DNA of 64,000 nt from Paenibacillus oryzisoli (GTDB lineage: Bacteria > Bacillota > Bacilli > Paenibacillales > NBRC-103111). The position numbers and the translations under genes were made by a program. The stretch spans positions 76,431-140,430 of the forward strand of contig NZ_LYPB01000088.1 in NCBI RefSeq assembly GCF_001653565.1, read 5' to 3'. Below the pieces are notes generated by a model that searched no databases, was not told where the DNA came from, and worked only from the letters and a program-made list of their open reading frames with translations. Below, in pieces: positions 1-9,098 of the stretch (its first letter is position 1; each line of letters opens with the position of its first letter).

Positions 1-23
1 ATGGCCGTTTATTTTGTCTGCTG

Positions 24-1361
24 TTATTTATATTCGCCTAGCAAGTAATTGTAGAAGGGTTCGTCCACCCAGAAATTATAGGAGTCGACGTTCAAACTAG
101 CGTCTATTTTTTTCAGGCCGGTAACAACTTCGTCGGATTTATCGCTGAGGGAAAAGGACTGTGCATAATAATGGCCTTTGCTGACTTTATTGTTAGCGAT
201 CACTTTATAGTCTTTAATATCGGTTAATGAATAGTAAAGCGGCTGCCACCAAGAAGAATAAATGAGCCCTGTCTGATCCTCACTGTTCTTTTTAGCATAT
301 TGGAAAATGATCTGTTGGAACTTATTTTTTTGCTCAGCGTTATCAAATTCGAACTCAATGTCGTATTCCTTCGAGTAGGCGATGAAATTACCATTCTCGA
401 TTTGGACTACTTGATAGTCGTCCGATTGTGTCGGCTCGCCCCATTCTTTTAAATAGATGAAGGCAGATGTTTTGGGCTCCAGCTGTACTTTCGCCTGGAC
501 GTTCTCGCTACGCAGCAAACTTATTAACTGAATGGCATGTGTAATGTCAGAATGACCATATGTGAGAGAAAGCTTTGGCTCGAAGTTGGCGTCGAAACGG
601 GAATCCTTCAAGTTATAGCCCGTAACGAGATTCTTTTTTAAGGCATCTTCGAAGACAGAACGCAAATCGGTTGCTGAGATGAGATCCTCCGTACGCCAAG
701 CATCGTTTATCTTACGGAAAATATCATCATCGGAAGTCGTTCCAAGATAGTGCTTGTATTGTCCATTGAAAGAAAGAATCTTGCCAAGCAGTTCGTTAGC
801 GAAGCTTTCGTCAGCTGCAGTATCCGCTAGGAATTTGGAAGGAACAAGGCCGGTATCAATAGCTGCAGCTAGTTCTTGAGCGGCTTGCAGCGTTAATGTA
901 TTGTTTTGTTCGTAGTCAATATGTACTTTCGCTAAAGCAGTTTTGATTTTATCTTTGGGATAAGTATAGGCAAGTTCTTTCAAGCCGGATGCTTTTAATG
1001 CAATGAAAATAGCCTGAAGTTGAGTGAGGGTCTGATCTCCCCTTAACGTGTCTCCAGAGAGAATCCCTTTTTTATATAAGGCAAGCGCTGCTTCGTAATA
1101 AGGGCTGTCCTTTTGCAAGTCCGTAAAAACATTCGTCTGATCTTTCGCTTCCGCTTTCAAAATGCGGTTTACGGCGATGATGAAATCACCTTTGGATAAG
1201 GAGTTCGACAGGGTGATCTCATAACGTGTGTTCAAGAATTGCTTAAAAGAGAGGGCTGAATCATTTGCAGCAGCTGCACTGCTTAATGTACTAACGGAGG
1301 ACAGGAGGACGGCTGTTAAAACGGCTATCTGGATGGGCTTGCGAGATTTCAAAAGTTTCAT
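24..1361 (-). CDS. Exported protein with SLH-like N-terminal region, function unknown
   Basis: The start is ATG 1361, nine bases after GGAGGTG; an in-frame ATG at 1403 lacks a ribosome binding site. Residues 1-32 look like a signal peptide: KLLKSRK, a hydrophobic run, then SSAAAA. Residues about 45-127, including VFTDLQKDSPYYEAALALY, resemble degenerate S-layer homology repeats, a family that tethers exported proteins to cell wall polymers in Bacillales. The remaining 300 residues match nothing I recognise and contain no membrane segment. The gene stands alone and is divergent from the permease gene at 1601. Export is well supported; wall anchoring through such weak SLH units is inferred. Confidence 0.7.
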   Translation of the reverse strand: MKLLKSRKPIQIAVLTAVLLSSVSTLSSAAAANDSALSFKQFLNTRYEITLSNSLSKGDFIIAVNRILKAEAKDQTNVFTDLQKDSPYYEAALALYKKGILSGDTLRGDQTLTQLQAIFIALKASGLKELAYTYPKDKIKTALAKVHIDYEQNNTLTLQAAQELAAAIDTGLVPSKFLADTAADESFANELLGKILSFNGQYKHYLGTTSDDDIFRKINDAWRTEDLISATDLRSVFEDALKKNLVTGYNLKDSRFDANFEPKLSLTYGHSDITHAIQLISLLRSENVQAKVQLEPKTSAFIYLKEWGEPTQSDDYQVVQIENGNFIAYSKEYDIEFEFDNAEQKNKFQQIIFQYAKKNSEDQTGLIYSSWWQPLYYSLTDIKDYKVIANNKVSKGHYYAQSFSLSDKSDEVVTGLKKIDASLNVDSYNFWVDEPFYNYLLGEYK

Positions 1362-1500
1362 AATAATAGACACCTCCACAAATTTATTCATATATTCATT
1401 CATATAGGAATAGTTGGTTTTAATGAAATATATCAGGAAATAGTAAGGGCGTCAATAAAAAGTAGCGTCATCATCAATAAAAAAAAGTAGTTTCACCGTG

Positions 1501-1529
1501 TCACTTTGGAGAAAGTGATTTCTTTTTTT
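1501..1529 (+). terminator. Orphan terminator-like hairpin in the 1362-1600 divergent region
   Basis: A perfect 7-bp stem (TCACTTT / AAAGTGA, loop GGAG) is followed by TTTCTTTTTTT. No upstream gene on this strand would need a terminator; it sits about 70 bases before the permease start and so could be an attenuator in its leader or insulate the divergent promoters. Confidence 0.45.
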
Positions 1530-1600
1530 AGTAATTTCGTTCACACAACGTTTAATGAAATATATGAATTGCATGAATTTGAATTGAAGGGGGCATTACG

Positions 1601-2806
1601 ATGAATCACTTTTTTAAACAGAAACACCCGTATATCGCCATTATTGCCGTTTTCCTCGTTATTCTTCTATTGGGTATTGCACAACTTGGTTCGACAGTGA
1701 ATCCTACGCCAAAGAATCTACCCGTATTGCTCGTTCAGATGGATGAGGGTGAGAAGCTTCCAACAGGTCAAGAAATGAATTTCGGAAAGTTGATTCAAGA
1801 GAAAATAACGGCTGTACCAGCAGGAGCAAACACTGTATCACCTCTTAAGTGGACGACACTTGCTACTGAACAAGAAGCGATCGATGCGATGAACAGAGAA
1901 ATGGCCTACGCTGCGATTATCATCCCAACAGACTTCAGCCATAAGCTAGCAAGCTTATTATCCCCTGGGCCGCAGGCGTCATCCATAACGGTATACGTGA
2001 ACCAAGGAATGAATAATACCGCGGCAACGATGGCCAGTGGCGTGCTGAGCCAGATCCTTAATGGCGTTAACGGTCAAGTGAGAGAGCAACTATTAGCGCA
2101 AGTTAGTCAAAAAGGCGGTACACTTACCGTCGACCAAACCAAAGCGTTCGCTTCACCAATCATCGTCACAAGCAAAAATATAAATGCCGTCGGCACGAAC
2201 AGCGCGAATGGTAACGCACCTGTGGTGTTGACCCAGCTTGCTTGGTTTGGAGCCATGGTGACAACTTTACTTCTCTTCATGGCTGCTGGAAAAGCAACAC
2301 AAACCGGTTCCCGCTCGCATCGCTTTGGGATTCAAGTATCCCAATTGCTCAGTGGCATCGTCATCACCGCGGCTTCTGCTGCCAGTATTCTACTTGTAGT
2401 AGGCAAATGGCTGGGCTTAACTATCCCGAATTATTGGGAAATGGGCTTGTTCCTTACTTTCGTCGGCTTCGCCTTCTTCCTGCTGCAAACGGCCATTGTG
2501 AGTTGGCTCGGCTTAAAAGGTGTACCACTGTTCGTGCTCGTGTTCTTCTTCGGTGCACCCGTACTCTCGTTGCCGCTAGAGCTACTGCCATCGTTCAGCC
2601 AAGATTGGCTGTATTCGTGGCTGCCGCTTCGCTTCTCTGCGGAGGGTCTTCGAGATCTGTTCTACTTCCGTCAGAACTTGAATTTGAGCAGCCCGATGTG
2701 GACCTTAGGCACGATTGGTGCCGTGGCTATGGTGATTATTTTCTTGTCCCTGTTAAAAAAGCACGATCAACCTGCAGCTAAAGTGGAGGCTTCCCGTTCT
2801 ATGTAA
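1601..2806 (+). CDS. ABC-2 type (YhgE/Pip-like) membrane permease
   Basis: The 401-residue protein has one N-terminal membrane segment (about residues 12-30), an extracytoplasmic region of roughly 180 residues that begins with LPVLLVQMDEG, and about five to six membrane segments from residue 210 to the end. This is the layout of ABC-2 and YhgE/Pip-type permeases, which export peptides, lipids or drugs or act as phage-infection and secretion-associated membrane proteins. The start ATG follows GAAGGGGG. No ATPase gene lies beside it, and the TetR regulator often found next to such genes is absent here. It ends before a strong bidirectional terminator. The substrate cannot be told from sequence. 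Confidence 0.75.
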   Translation: MNHFFKQKHPYIAIIAVFLVILLLGIAQLGSTVNPTPKNLPVLLVQMDEGEKLPTGQEMNFGKLIQEKITAVPAGANTVSPLKWTTLATEQEAIDAMNREMAYAAIIIPTDFSHKLASLLSPGPQASSITVYVNQGMNNTAATMASGVLSQILNGVNGQVREQLLAQVSQKGGTLTVDQTKAFASPIIVTSKNINAVGTNSANGNAPVVLTQLAWFGAMVTTLLLFMAAGKATQTGSRSHRFGIQVSQLLSGIVITAASAASILLVVGKWLGLTIPNYWEMGLFLTFVGFAFFLLQTAIVSWLGLKGVPLFVLVFFFGAPVLSLPLELLPSFSQDWLYSWLPLRFSAEGLRDLFYFRQNLNLSSPMWTLGTIGAVAMVIIFLSLLKKHDQPAAKVEASRSM

Positions 2807-2905
2807 CACAGTCAATCTGTTGTAGATACCACAGAAATGTGAGCTAGGCGAAGGATGGCCCTTGCCCTGAACCCTTAACCAGCGACAATTATAGTAGCTG
2901 ATGAC

Positions 2906-2949
2906 AAAAAGCCTCCAACCTGATACCAATCCAGGTTCGGAGGCTTTTT
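2906..2949. terminator. Bidirectional rho-independent terminator
   Basis: AAAAAGCCTCC and GGAGGCTTTTT form a long stem with an inner AACCTG/CAGGTT pairing. It separates the convergent permease gene (ending 2806) and the Bce-type kinase gene (ending 2980). Confidence 0.9.
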
Positions 2950-2979
2950 GCTTTTCATTTTATCAGTATTATATGAACA

Positions 2980-4014
2980 TCACCGCAAATCATTATAATG
3001 CTGCATCTTCATAAAGTGAATGGTGACCGTTGTCCCCTCGCCAACCACACTGGTTATCGATAGATCATGACCTAGTTTCAGCGCCATTTGTTTGGCTAAA
3101 TAGAGTCCCATTCCGGTTGAACGGCTGTGTGTTCGGCCATTCACCCCGGTGAAACCTTTATCGAACACGCGACCGAGATCAGCGGCATCGATGCCAATTC
3201 CGGTATCCTGGATGATCAATCGCTTCTCGGAGTCGCTTTCCTCTGAACGGAAGGCAATGCTGCCACCGTTGTTTGTGTAAGTCAAGGCGTTCGACACGAT
3301 CTGGCCAATGATGTAGCTCAGCCACTTGCTATCGCTATTTACGACGAGGGTAAGTGATTCCATGTCCGGACGTATCCTTTTTGCGATAAACAGTTTGGCA
3401 ACCTTCTTGATACTCTCCTTCACTAGCAGGTTCAATGACAACTCCGAGATGAAGTAATCTCGAGAAAAGGAGTCAATTCGCGAATAGTAGAGCGCTTGCT
3501 CGACATAGCTGTCGATCTTGCTAAGCTCGTCTTCGAGTTTGTCTACGAGGTATTCCGCGGTTTTGCCAGCGCGATTCTCCATGATCAGACGGCTGGCCGC
3601 GATGGGCAGCTTCACTTCATGAATCCAGGAGAGAATGAACTCCTGATGATTGCGAATCTCCGACTGCAGGAGATGCGTTTCGTTGGCTTGATCTTTGGAC
3701 AGCTGAGTTAACAGCTGTAGATAGAGCTCTTGCTCGTTCGTCTGAGGTTCGGGCATCGCCGCGATGGCCCAATCTTGATGTTGGCTTTTGCCAAGAAACT
3801 CGCTCAATTCCTTGTAGAAGGACTTTCGATAGAAGTAGCCAAAGATTATATAGAAGGCAGCGAATAGAAAACAGCCCGCATTCGTGTAAGCAATATTATT
3901 GAGGGCGGCCTGCCCTTTGACACTGACTAGCATAATCATTGAAATGAATAGCATCGTTCCCGCATACATCCCGATGAAATAACGTTTATCCTTCAAATAA
4001 GAGAGAAAACTCAT
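2980..4014 (-). CDS. BceS-type intramembrane-sensing histidine kinase
   Basis: The 344-residue kinase has two closely spaced membrane helices at residues about 14-32 and 38-60 with almost no external loop, as in BceS/PsdS kinases that sense antimicrobial peptides only through their partner ABC transporter. The phosphoacceptor box is WIHEVKLPIAASRL, with the E-x-K-x-P form typical of this family. The ATP-binding domain shows NALTYTNNGG (N box), DTGIGI (G1) and STGMGLYLAKQ (G2). Its ATG overlaps the regulator stop by four bases (ATGA), so the two are co-translated. The adjacent BceAB-type transporter is the expected partner. Which peptide is sensed is unknown. Confidence 0.9.
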   Translation of the reverse strand: MSFLSYLKDKRYFIGMYAGTMLFISMIMLVSVKGQAALNNIAYTNAGCFLFAAFYIIFGYFYRKSFYKELSEFLGKSQHQDWAIAAMPEPQTNEQELYLQLLTQLSKDQANETHLLQSEIRNHQEFILSWIHEVKLPIAASRLIMENRAGKTAEYLVDKLEDELSKIDSYVEQALYYSRIDSFSRDYFISELSLNLLVKESIKKVAKLFIAKRIRPDMESLTLVVNSDSKWLSYIIGQIVSNALTYTNNGGSIAFRSEESDSEKRLIIQDTGIGIDAADLGRVFDKGFTGVNGRTHSRSTGMGLYLAKQMALKLGHDLSITSVVGEGTTVTIHFMKMQHYNDLR

Positions 4015-4682
4015 GGGATCATGTACCCTTGCCCTTTCTTGGTGGTGATGTAATCATCGCGCCCAAGTTCTGCAAGCTTTTTGCGCAAGCGGGTGATATT
4101 AACGGTTAACGTATTATCGTCAACGAAACTTTCATCTTCCCAAAGTCCGCGCATCATCTGCTCCCGGCTGACGATGGACCCTTGATGCTGCATGAGAATG
4201 GTGAGGATTTTGAATTCATTGCGGGTAAGCTCTGTTTTCTGATCTCCACACGTAATGTCACCGTCTTTCAAATCCAGAACGACACCATTATGGGTCATTA
4301 CGTTAGCTGATGTTTCCATATAGGAGTAGGTTCGGCGGAGCAGCGCATTGATTTTGGCTACGAGGACATCGGTGTAGAAAGGCTTCTGGATAAAATCATC
4401 GCCACCCATATTCATGGACATGACCATATCCATCGGTGTATTGCGAGACGAGAGGAAGAGAATGGGGACATTCGAAACTTCCCTGATTTGGCGGCACCAA
4501 TAGAATCCGTCGAACGCCGGTAAATTAATATCCATCAGCACGAGATGGGGATTTTCGTTCACATAAACGGTGAGTACGGCGTCGAATTGCTCGATAATAA
4601 TCGTTTCAAACCCCCAGCGGCCCAGTGCTTCAGCCACCGTATCCCGTATCGTTTTATCATCTTCCACGATCATAATTTTCAC
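4011..4682 (-). CDS. BceR-type OmpR-family response regulator
   Basis: I place the start at GTG 4682, twelve bases after AAGGAGG, which gives the usual beginning V/M-KIMIVEDD; a longer frame reaching 4754 has no supporting site. Residues 1-120 are a receiver domain with the acidic pocket EDD, phosphoacceptor Asp in LMDINLP and the conserved Lys in IQKPF. The C-terminal winged helix ends with ITTKKGQGYMIP, the transcription-factor wing seen in this family. It should activate the divergent ATPase-permease operon; a site matching TNACA-N4-TGTAA lies in between at 4754-4767. Confidence 0.9.
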   Translation of the reverse strand: MKIMIVEDDKTIRDTVAEALGRWGFETIIIEQFDAVLTVYVNENPHLVLMDINLPAFDGFYWCRQIREVSNVPILFLSSRNTPMDMVMSMNMGGDDFIQKPFYTDVLVAKINALLRRTYSYMETSANVMTHNGVVLDLKDGDITCGDQKTELTRNEFKILTILMQHQGSIVSREQMMRGLWEDESFVDDNTLTVNITRLRKKLAELGRDDYITTKKGQGYMIP

Positions 4683-4753
4683 AATCAGTCGATACCTCCT
4701 TAAGGGACGGATGAGCCGATTATACCACTTCACCAGAAATCGTAGCATAATCA

Positions 4754-4767
4754 TGACAAAATTGTAA
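4754..4767. promoter_or_regulatory. Candidate BceR-type operator
   Basis: TGACA-AAAT-TGTAA fits the TNACA-N4-TGTAA motif reported for BceR-like regulators. It lies about 100 bases upstream of the ATPase start and about 70 upstream of the regulator start, in the intergenic region shared by both operons. The match is seen directly; binding is inferred. Confidence 0.6.
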
Positions 4768-4870
4768 GATAACGCAGAGACGTTGTAAGTTACTTCGATG
4801 GTTGCCGGATCCCGAAGATTGTAGGATAGAGATATCAGGAATCAAACCATGGTATTGGAGGAAAACCGCT

Positions 4871-5638
4871 ATGAAGACAATTGTGGAAGCCAAACAGTTA
4901 AAGAAAGTATACGGGAACAAAGGCAATGTATTTACGGCATTGAAAGATATCGATTTGACCATTACCCAAGGTGAATTTGTCGGCATTATGGGACCATCTG
5001 GATCAGGCAAAACGACGCTGTTGAATCTGATAGCCACAATAGACCAACCAACTTCGGGGGAAATCGTTGTTGACGGGGTTAGTCTCGTGAAGATGAAGGA
5101 GGCAGAGCTGGCGAAGTTTCGCCGTGATAAGCTGGGCTTCATTTTCCAAGATTATAATTTGCTCGATACGTTGACTGTGAAGGAGAACATCATTCTCCCG
5201 CTTGCCCTAGCAAGAATGAAAGTGTCTGAATTGGAGCGCCGCGTTGAGGTGATCAGCAAGAAGTTCGGCATTGATCCCTTGCTGGATAAGTACCCGTACC
5301 AAATCTCTGGCGGCCAGAAGCAACGAACAGCCGCATGCCGCGCCATCGTGTCGAACCCCAGTCTCGTACTGGCAGATGAACCTACAGGGGCGCTGGATTC
5401 GAAATCTGCAACGGAGTTGCTGGAGAGTTTACAGACTTTGAATGTGCAGGATCAATCAACCATTCTTATTGTGACGCATGATGCCTTTGCAGCTAGCTAT
5501 TGTACACGTGTCGTGTTTATTAAAGATGGTCAATTATTTACGGAGTTAAATAAGGGGACGTCTTCGCGCAAGGAGTTCTTCAACAAAGTGATGGATGTGC
5601 TCTCGGTGCTAGGGGGTGGGGCGAGTGAACTTATTTAG
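4871..5638 (+). CDS. BceA-type ABC transporter ATPase
   Basis: The ATG at 4871 follows TTGGAGGAAAA and gives 255 residues starting MKTIVEAKQLKKVYG; the longer frame from 4802 is not supported. It has Walker A GPSGSGKTT, Q-loop FIFQDYNLL, signature ISGGQKQR, Walker B LVLADEPTGALD and the switch His in VTHD. These are marks of the MacB/BceA group that powers removal of cell-wall-acting peptides such as bacitracin from their targets. The end overlaps the permease gene by 14 bases, so the two subunits are coupled in translation. Which antibiotic is handled cannot be read from the sequence. Confidence 0.93.
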   Translation: MKTIVEAKQLKKVYGNKGNVFTALKDIDLTITQGEFVGIMGPSGSGKTTLLNLIATIDQPTSGEIVVDGVSLVKMKEAELAKFRRDKLGFIFQDYNLLDTLTVKENIILPLALARMKVSELERRVEVISKKFGIDPLLDKYPYQISGGQKQRTAACRAIVSNPSLVLADEPTGALDSKSATELLESLQTLNVQDQSTILIVTHDAFAASYCTRVVFIKDGQLFTELNKGTSSRKEFFNKVMDVLSVLGGGASELI

Positions 5639-7550
5639 TCTGGCTAGAAAGAATGTGATTGGTAATCTTAAGAATTATGGGATCTATTTCATCTCCATGA
5701 TTTTCAGTGTCCTCATCTATTATACTTTCGTTTCTTTACGTTACAGTGAGGAAATCGCGGCGAATATGCAGAAATGGGAAGGCATGAAGTCCGTTTTCAC
5801 ACAAGCTTCCATTATTCTCATCCTGTTTGTAGCGGTGTTTATCTGGTATTCCAATTCTTTTTTTACCAAAAAAAGGAAGAAAGAAGTGGGTCTATACGCC
5901 TTGCTTGGTGTGAGGAAGCGTAAGATCGGTACGATGTTATTTTATGAAAATATGATAATGGGGATTGGCGCGGTTGGCGTGGGGATTGTACTAGGTACGT
6001 TACTATCCAAGTTATTCGCGATGATGTTTCTTAAGCTGTTGGATTCAACAGTCGAAGTCAGCTTTAGCATTTCATCTGAGGCGATTGTGAATACGTTGAT
6101 CGTATTTGCGATCATTATCGTGGTCACTTCGATCCATAGCTATCGCTTGATCTATCGTTTCCAGCTCGTGGATTTGTTCAAGGCAGAACAAGAGGGGGAG
6201 CAGGTTCCGAAGCCATCGGCATTCTCAGCGGTGTTGGCAGTTGCCCTATTGATAACCGGCTACTGGACGGTATTTCAGCCTATGACGACTTCTGTTCAAA
6301 TGGGACGGAACTTCCTCATTATCTTCGGCAGCCTGATCGCCGGTACGTACCTGCTATTCCGGTATGCGCTTATTTATATCTTGAAAATCGCCCAAAAGAC
6401 AAAGTCGCGCTACTATAAAGGCATGAATATGATTTCCACAGCCCAATTGATCTACCGCATTCGCGGGAATACGCGGATGTTCACGATGATTGCGTTGCTC
6501 AGTGCGCTCACGCTTTGCGCAGTTACGGTAGGTTCAAGCTCCTACTTCACCATTACCAAGGATGCAGAAGAAGAAGCACCTTTCAGTTACATGCACATTT
6601 CCCAAGGAGCAAGCTTCGATGGGCAAGTACGTGCTATGTTGGAGGGAGACCAAGAACACCCCATTGAAGCGAAGCTGGATGTTCCGATTATCCGTGTGAA
6701 AGCAGATGTGACGAATTTCTATTATCATCCATCGGGTCATGACATGAGAGCCGTTCCGATTAAGCTCATTTCGGCTTCGACGTACAATAAGACTTCCGAT
6801 GTGTTGAATCGACAAGGCTTGATTGAACTGCAAGACCACGATATTGCCATTATTCAGCCTAGATATGCCACTTTTACCGATAATGAGGTGTTTGGGAATA
6901 CGATTTCGGTCAACGCTCAGACGGATAGCCAGACCCTGACCGTGAAGCAGCGTATCGTAGGAAGAGTGCTTCCTTGGGGCTTCCCCGATCTCGTCTTCAT
7001 CGTCAGTGACACCCTGTATGCTAAGCTGCTGCCAGGATTAGAAGAAGTGACGTACAAGGGGTATGTCGTCAAGAATCAAGGATCTACGAAGGAGACGTCT
7101 ACTTCCCTTATGAAGCTGAAGACAGATCAGAACGGAATGTCCACCTACTATTATCAGTATCGGCAAAACATGGAGGGAGCTGGGCTTGATATATTCACGC
7201 TGGGCTTCCTAGGGCTTGTCTTCCTGGCCGCAACAGGATGTATGATTTACTTCAAACAGTTAACGGATACGAATGAAGACAAGGCACGCTATGCGATGCT
7301 GCGTAAGATCGGTGTAAGCCGCAAAGAAATTAGCACGACGATCGCCAAACAGACCTTGTTCGTGTTCATGCTGCCACTTCTGCTAGGCGTTACCCACAGC
7401 ATCATGGTTCTTAAAGCTTTGACGGCCATCCAGCTCATTAGCGGAGAGATCCTCATCCCGGTGATGATAACGACGGTCCTATATGGGGCTATTTATTTCT
7501 GCTACTTCGTGCTATGTCTCGGAGCCTCGAACCGTATTGTCAGCAGGTAA
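5625..7550 (+). CDS. BceB-type FtsX-fold permease
   Basis: I choose GTG 5625, directly behind AGGGGGTGGGG, giving VNLFSLARKNVIGN, the classic start of this family; another GTG lies at 5616. At about 641 residues it matches BceB length. It has ten predicted membrane helices, with an FtsX unit near residues 60-190, a large extracytoplasmic domain (about 315-520) between helices 7 and 8 that in BceB-type permeases takes part in peptide sensing, and a second FtsX unit at the end. It forms the resistance and sensing complex with the ATPase and the divergent kinase. Its last 39 bases overlap the 3' end of the convergent cssS-like gene. Confidence 0.92.
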   Translation: MNLFSLARKNVIGNLKNYGIYFISMIFSVLIYYTFVSLRYSEEIAANMQKWEGMKSVFTQASIILILFVAVFIWYSNSFFTKKRKKEVGLYALLGVRKRKIGTMLFYENMIMGIGAVGVGIVLGTLLSKLFAMMFLKLLDSTVEVSFSISSEAIVNTLIVFAIIIVVTSIHSYRLIYRFQLVDLFKAEQEGEQVPKPSAFSAVLAVALLITGYWTVFQPMTTSVQMGRNFLIIFGSLIAGTYLLFRYALIYILKIAQKTKSRYYKGMNMISTAQLIYRIRGNTRMFTMIALLSALTLCAVTVGSSSYFTITKDAEEEAPFSYMHISQGASFDGQVRAMLEGDQEHPIEAKLDVPIIRVKADVTNFYYHPSGHDMRAVPIKLISASTYNKTSDVLNRQGLIELQDHDIAIIQPRYATFTDNEVFGNTISVNAQTDSQTLTVKQRIVGRVLPWGFPDLVFIVSDTLYAKLLPGLEEVTYKGYVVKNQGSTKETSTSLMKLKTDQNGMSTYYYQYRQNMEGAGLDIFTLGFLGLVFLAATGCMIYFKQLTDTNEDKARYAMLRKIGVSRKEISTTIAKQTLFVFMLPLLLGVTHSIMVLKALTAIQLISGEILIPVMITTVLYGAIYFCYFVLCLGASNRIVSR

Positions 7551-9098
7551 AATGGTAAATGTGACGCCATCGGTTTCATTCTTAGCCCCAACGTTCATCC
7601 CGTGATGATCCATGATTTGTTTCACGATGGCGAGACCGAGACCGAACTGCCCCTTGCCGCCAGTGCGGAAGGGCTCGAACAGATTATCCGCGATTTCCTG
7701 ATCGAGCAGCGGACCGTCGTTATTCATCTGAATTTCCCAATGAGGCGAGGGAGTCATGCGGATCCGAATGCAAGTCTCGGCATAGCGCAGCTGATTATCC
7801 AGCATGTTCTCCAAAGCGATCTTCCATTGTTCTTGATCGCCAAGGAGCGTGTGAGGAGCGATGTTCAGCTCCCAGGTGATCTCAGGGCGCTTATAGCGAA
7901 GTCGCTCAACAACATCTTCAATGACCGCTTTAATGTCAAAAGGATGGAAAGGCTTCTCTTTGGCCGTAAAGTAATTCAATTTGTTCAGCAATAACAGATC
8001 GCGAATGCGCTTCTCTAGGCGTTCGCCTTCTTTCATAATAACGCCTAAACTGGCACTTAATGTGCCTTTGGGAAAAACACCGTCTTGAATGGATTGCGCA
8101 TAACTGCGGATCACCATGACTGGTGTTTTTAGTTCGTGCGACGTATGCTGCAGGAAGAACTGCTGCGCATGATCCTGCTTCACAAGCCGCTGCCGCATAA
8201 GTTCGATCGCTTTGCCCAGGCGCCCAATCTCATCTTTGCGGCGGCCCGTATCGATGGGCTCGTGCCAATCGCGTTCAGCCATGCGTCCCACGTGCTGTTC
8301 CATCTGCACGAGCGGGCGTGTGAAATAGCGCGCCAGCAATAAGCAAGGCATCCAGCTGACTACGATAAGGCCAACCATCAGCAGCATGAGTCTGCCGAAC
8401 ATCGACATAATGAGATCGTTGCGGTAGTTGCCCCAGGCATAGGAAACGATGAAGTTAGGTGCTCCTTGGACGGTCTCTTTGCGGATAACATAGAAGATAC
8501 TGTTGTTATCAATCATGCGCGTATACTTGGCCACAGGCTGCATTTGGGCCAAAGCATCCTTCTCCATGGCCGCCATGAAGGGTTCTGCAGAACGCAGAGT
8601 TGTCGTAGTAGCAGTTGTAGCTGCGATGGCCTGAGCTGCTTGTGTGCCGCTAATGGTGAAATGGCGGATGGACGGGCCGGTCAATGTACCCTCCAAAGGC
8701 GCTGTTATCTGAGCAGATAGTGTAGCGACTGCTGTTAATGTGCCAGCAGCAGTGCTAGAACTCGGCGGTGTCCCCATAGTGGCCATGCCGCTGGCTTCCA
8801 TACCAGGCACAACAATGACACGGTTGCCTTGCAAGGGCTGTGCTTGTGATTTGATAAGGTCTATAGGACTTTGCGTAATCGGAATGGCAAAAACAGGGCT
8901 AGGAGGCTCTGCGAGGGTCGCTTCTACTTGAAGACCGCTTTGGGTATCGAGCAGAATATTATAGAGCTGCTCGGTGAAGAAGCCCTTTAACGTCCAAGGC
9001 AGTAATACTGCGAGCAGTGTGAATATCAGCAGGGTTAGTGCAGCGAAGGCACTCCATAACTTCAAAGCGAGCGGCCACTGGCCTAGTCGAACACTCAT
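7512..9098 (-). CDS. cssS: CssS-like secretion-stress sensor histidine kinase
   Basis: The 528-residue kinase has a first membrane helix at about residues 14-38, an extracytoplasmic domain to about 230, a second helix, a HAMP linker, HisKA (FLQHTSHELKTPVMVIRSYA, phospho-His in SHELKTP) and an HATPase domain with GLGLAIVKQIMDHHG. Partnership with a regulator nearly identical in motifs to B. subtilis CssR supports a CssS role: sensing misfolded or overproduced secreted proteins. It is longer than the roughly 450 residues usual for CssS because of an Ala/Thr/Ser/Gly-rich stretch in the external domain (about residues 100-175). It starts within the regulator stop (ATGA). Confidence 0.85.
   Translation of the reverse strand: MSVRLGQWPLALKLWSAFAALTLLIFTLLAVLLPWTLKGFFTEQLYNILLDTQSGLQVEATLAEPPSPVFAIPITQSPIDLIKSQAQPLQGNRVIVVPGMEASGMATMGTPPSSSTAAGTLTAVATLSAQITAPLEGTLTGPSIRHFTISGTQAAQAIAATTATTTTLRSAEPFMAAMEKDALAQMQPVAKYTRMIDNNSIFYVIRKETVQGAPNFIVSYAWGNYRNDLIMSMFGRLMLLMVGLIVVSWMPCLLLARYFTRPLVQMEQHVGRMAERDWHEPIDTGRRKDEIGRLGKAIELMRQRLVKQDHAQQFFLQHTSHELKTPVMVIRSYAQSIQDGVFPKGTLSASLGVIMKEGERLEKRIRDLLLLNKLNYFTAKEKPFHPFDIKAVIEDVVERLRYKRPEITWELNIAPHTLLGDQEQWKIALENMLDNQLRYAETCIRIRMTPSPHWEIQMNNDGPLLDQEIADNLFEPFRTGGKGQFGLGLAIVKQIMDHHGMNVGAKNETDGVTFTILPADNTVRGSET

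Noticed and set aside
1419-1565. Insertion element bounded by the 15-base direct repeats
   Set aside because: No terminal inverted repeats and no transposase; shared regulatory sites or chance in AT-rich DNA are simpler.
2242-2781. 179-residue open frame inside the ABC-2 permease gene
   Set aside because: It is an out-of-frame reading of a clear membrane protein gene, with no ribosome binding site and no recognisable protein features.
7602-8931. Plus-strand frames opposite the cssS-like kinase
   Set aside because: They mirror the kinase codons, with no ribosome binding sites or domains.
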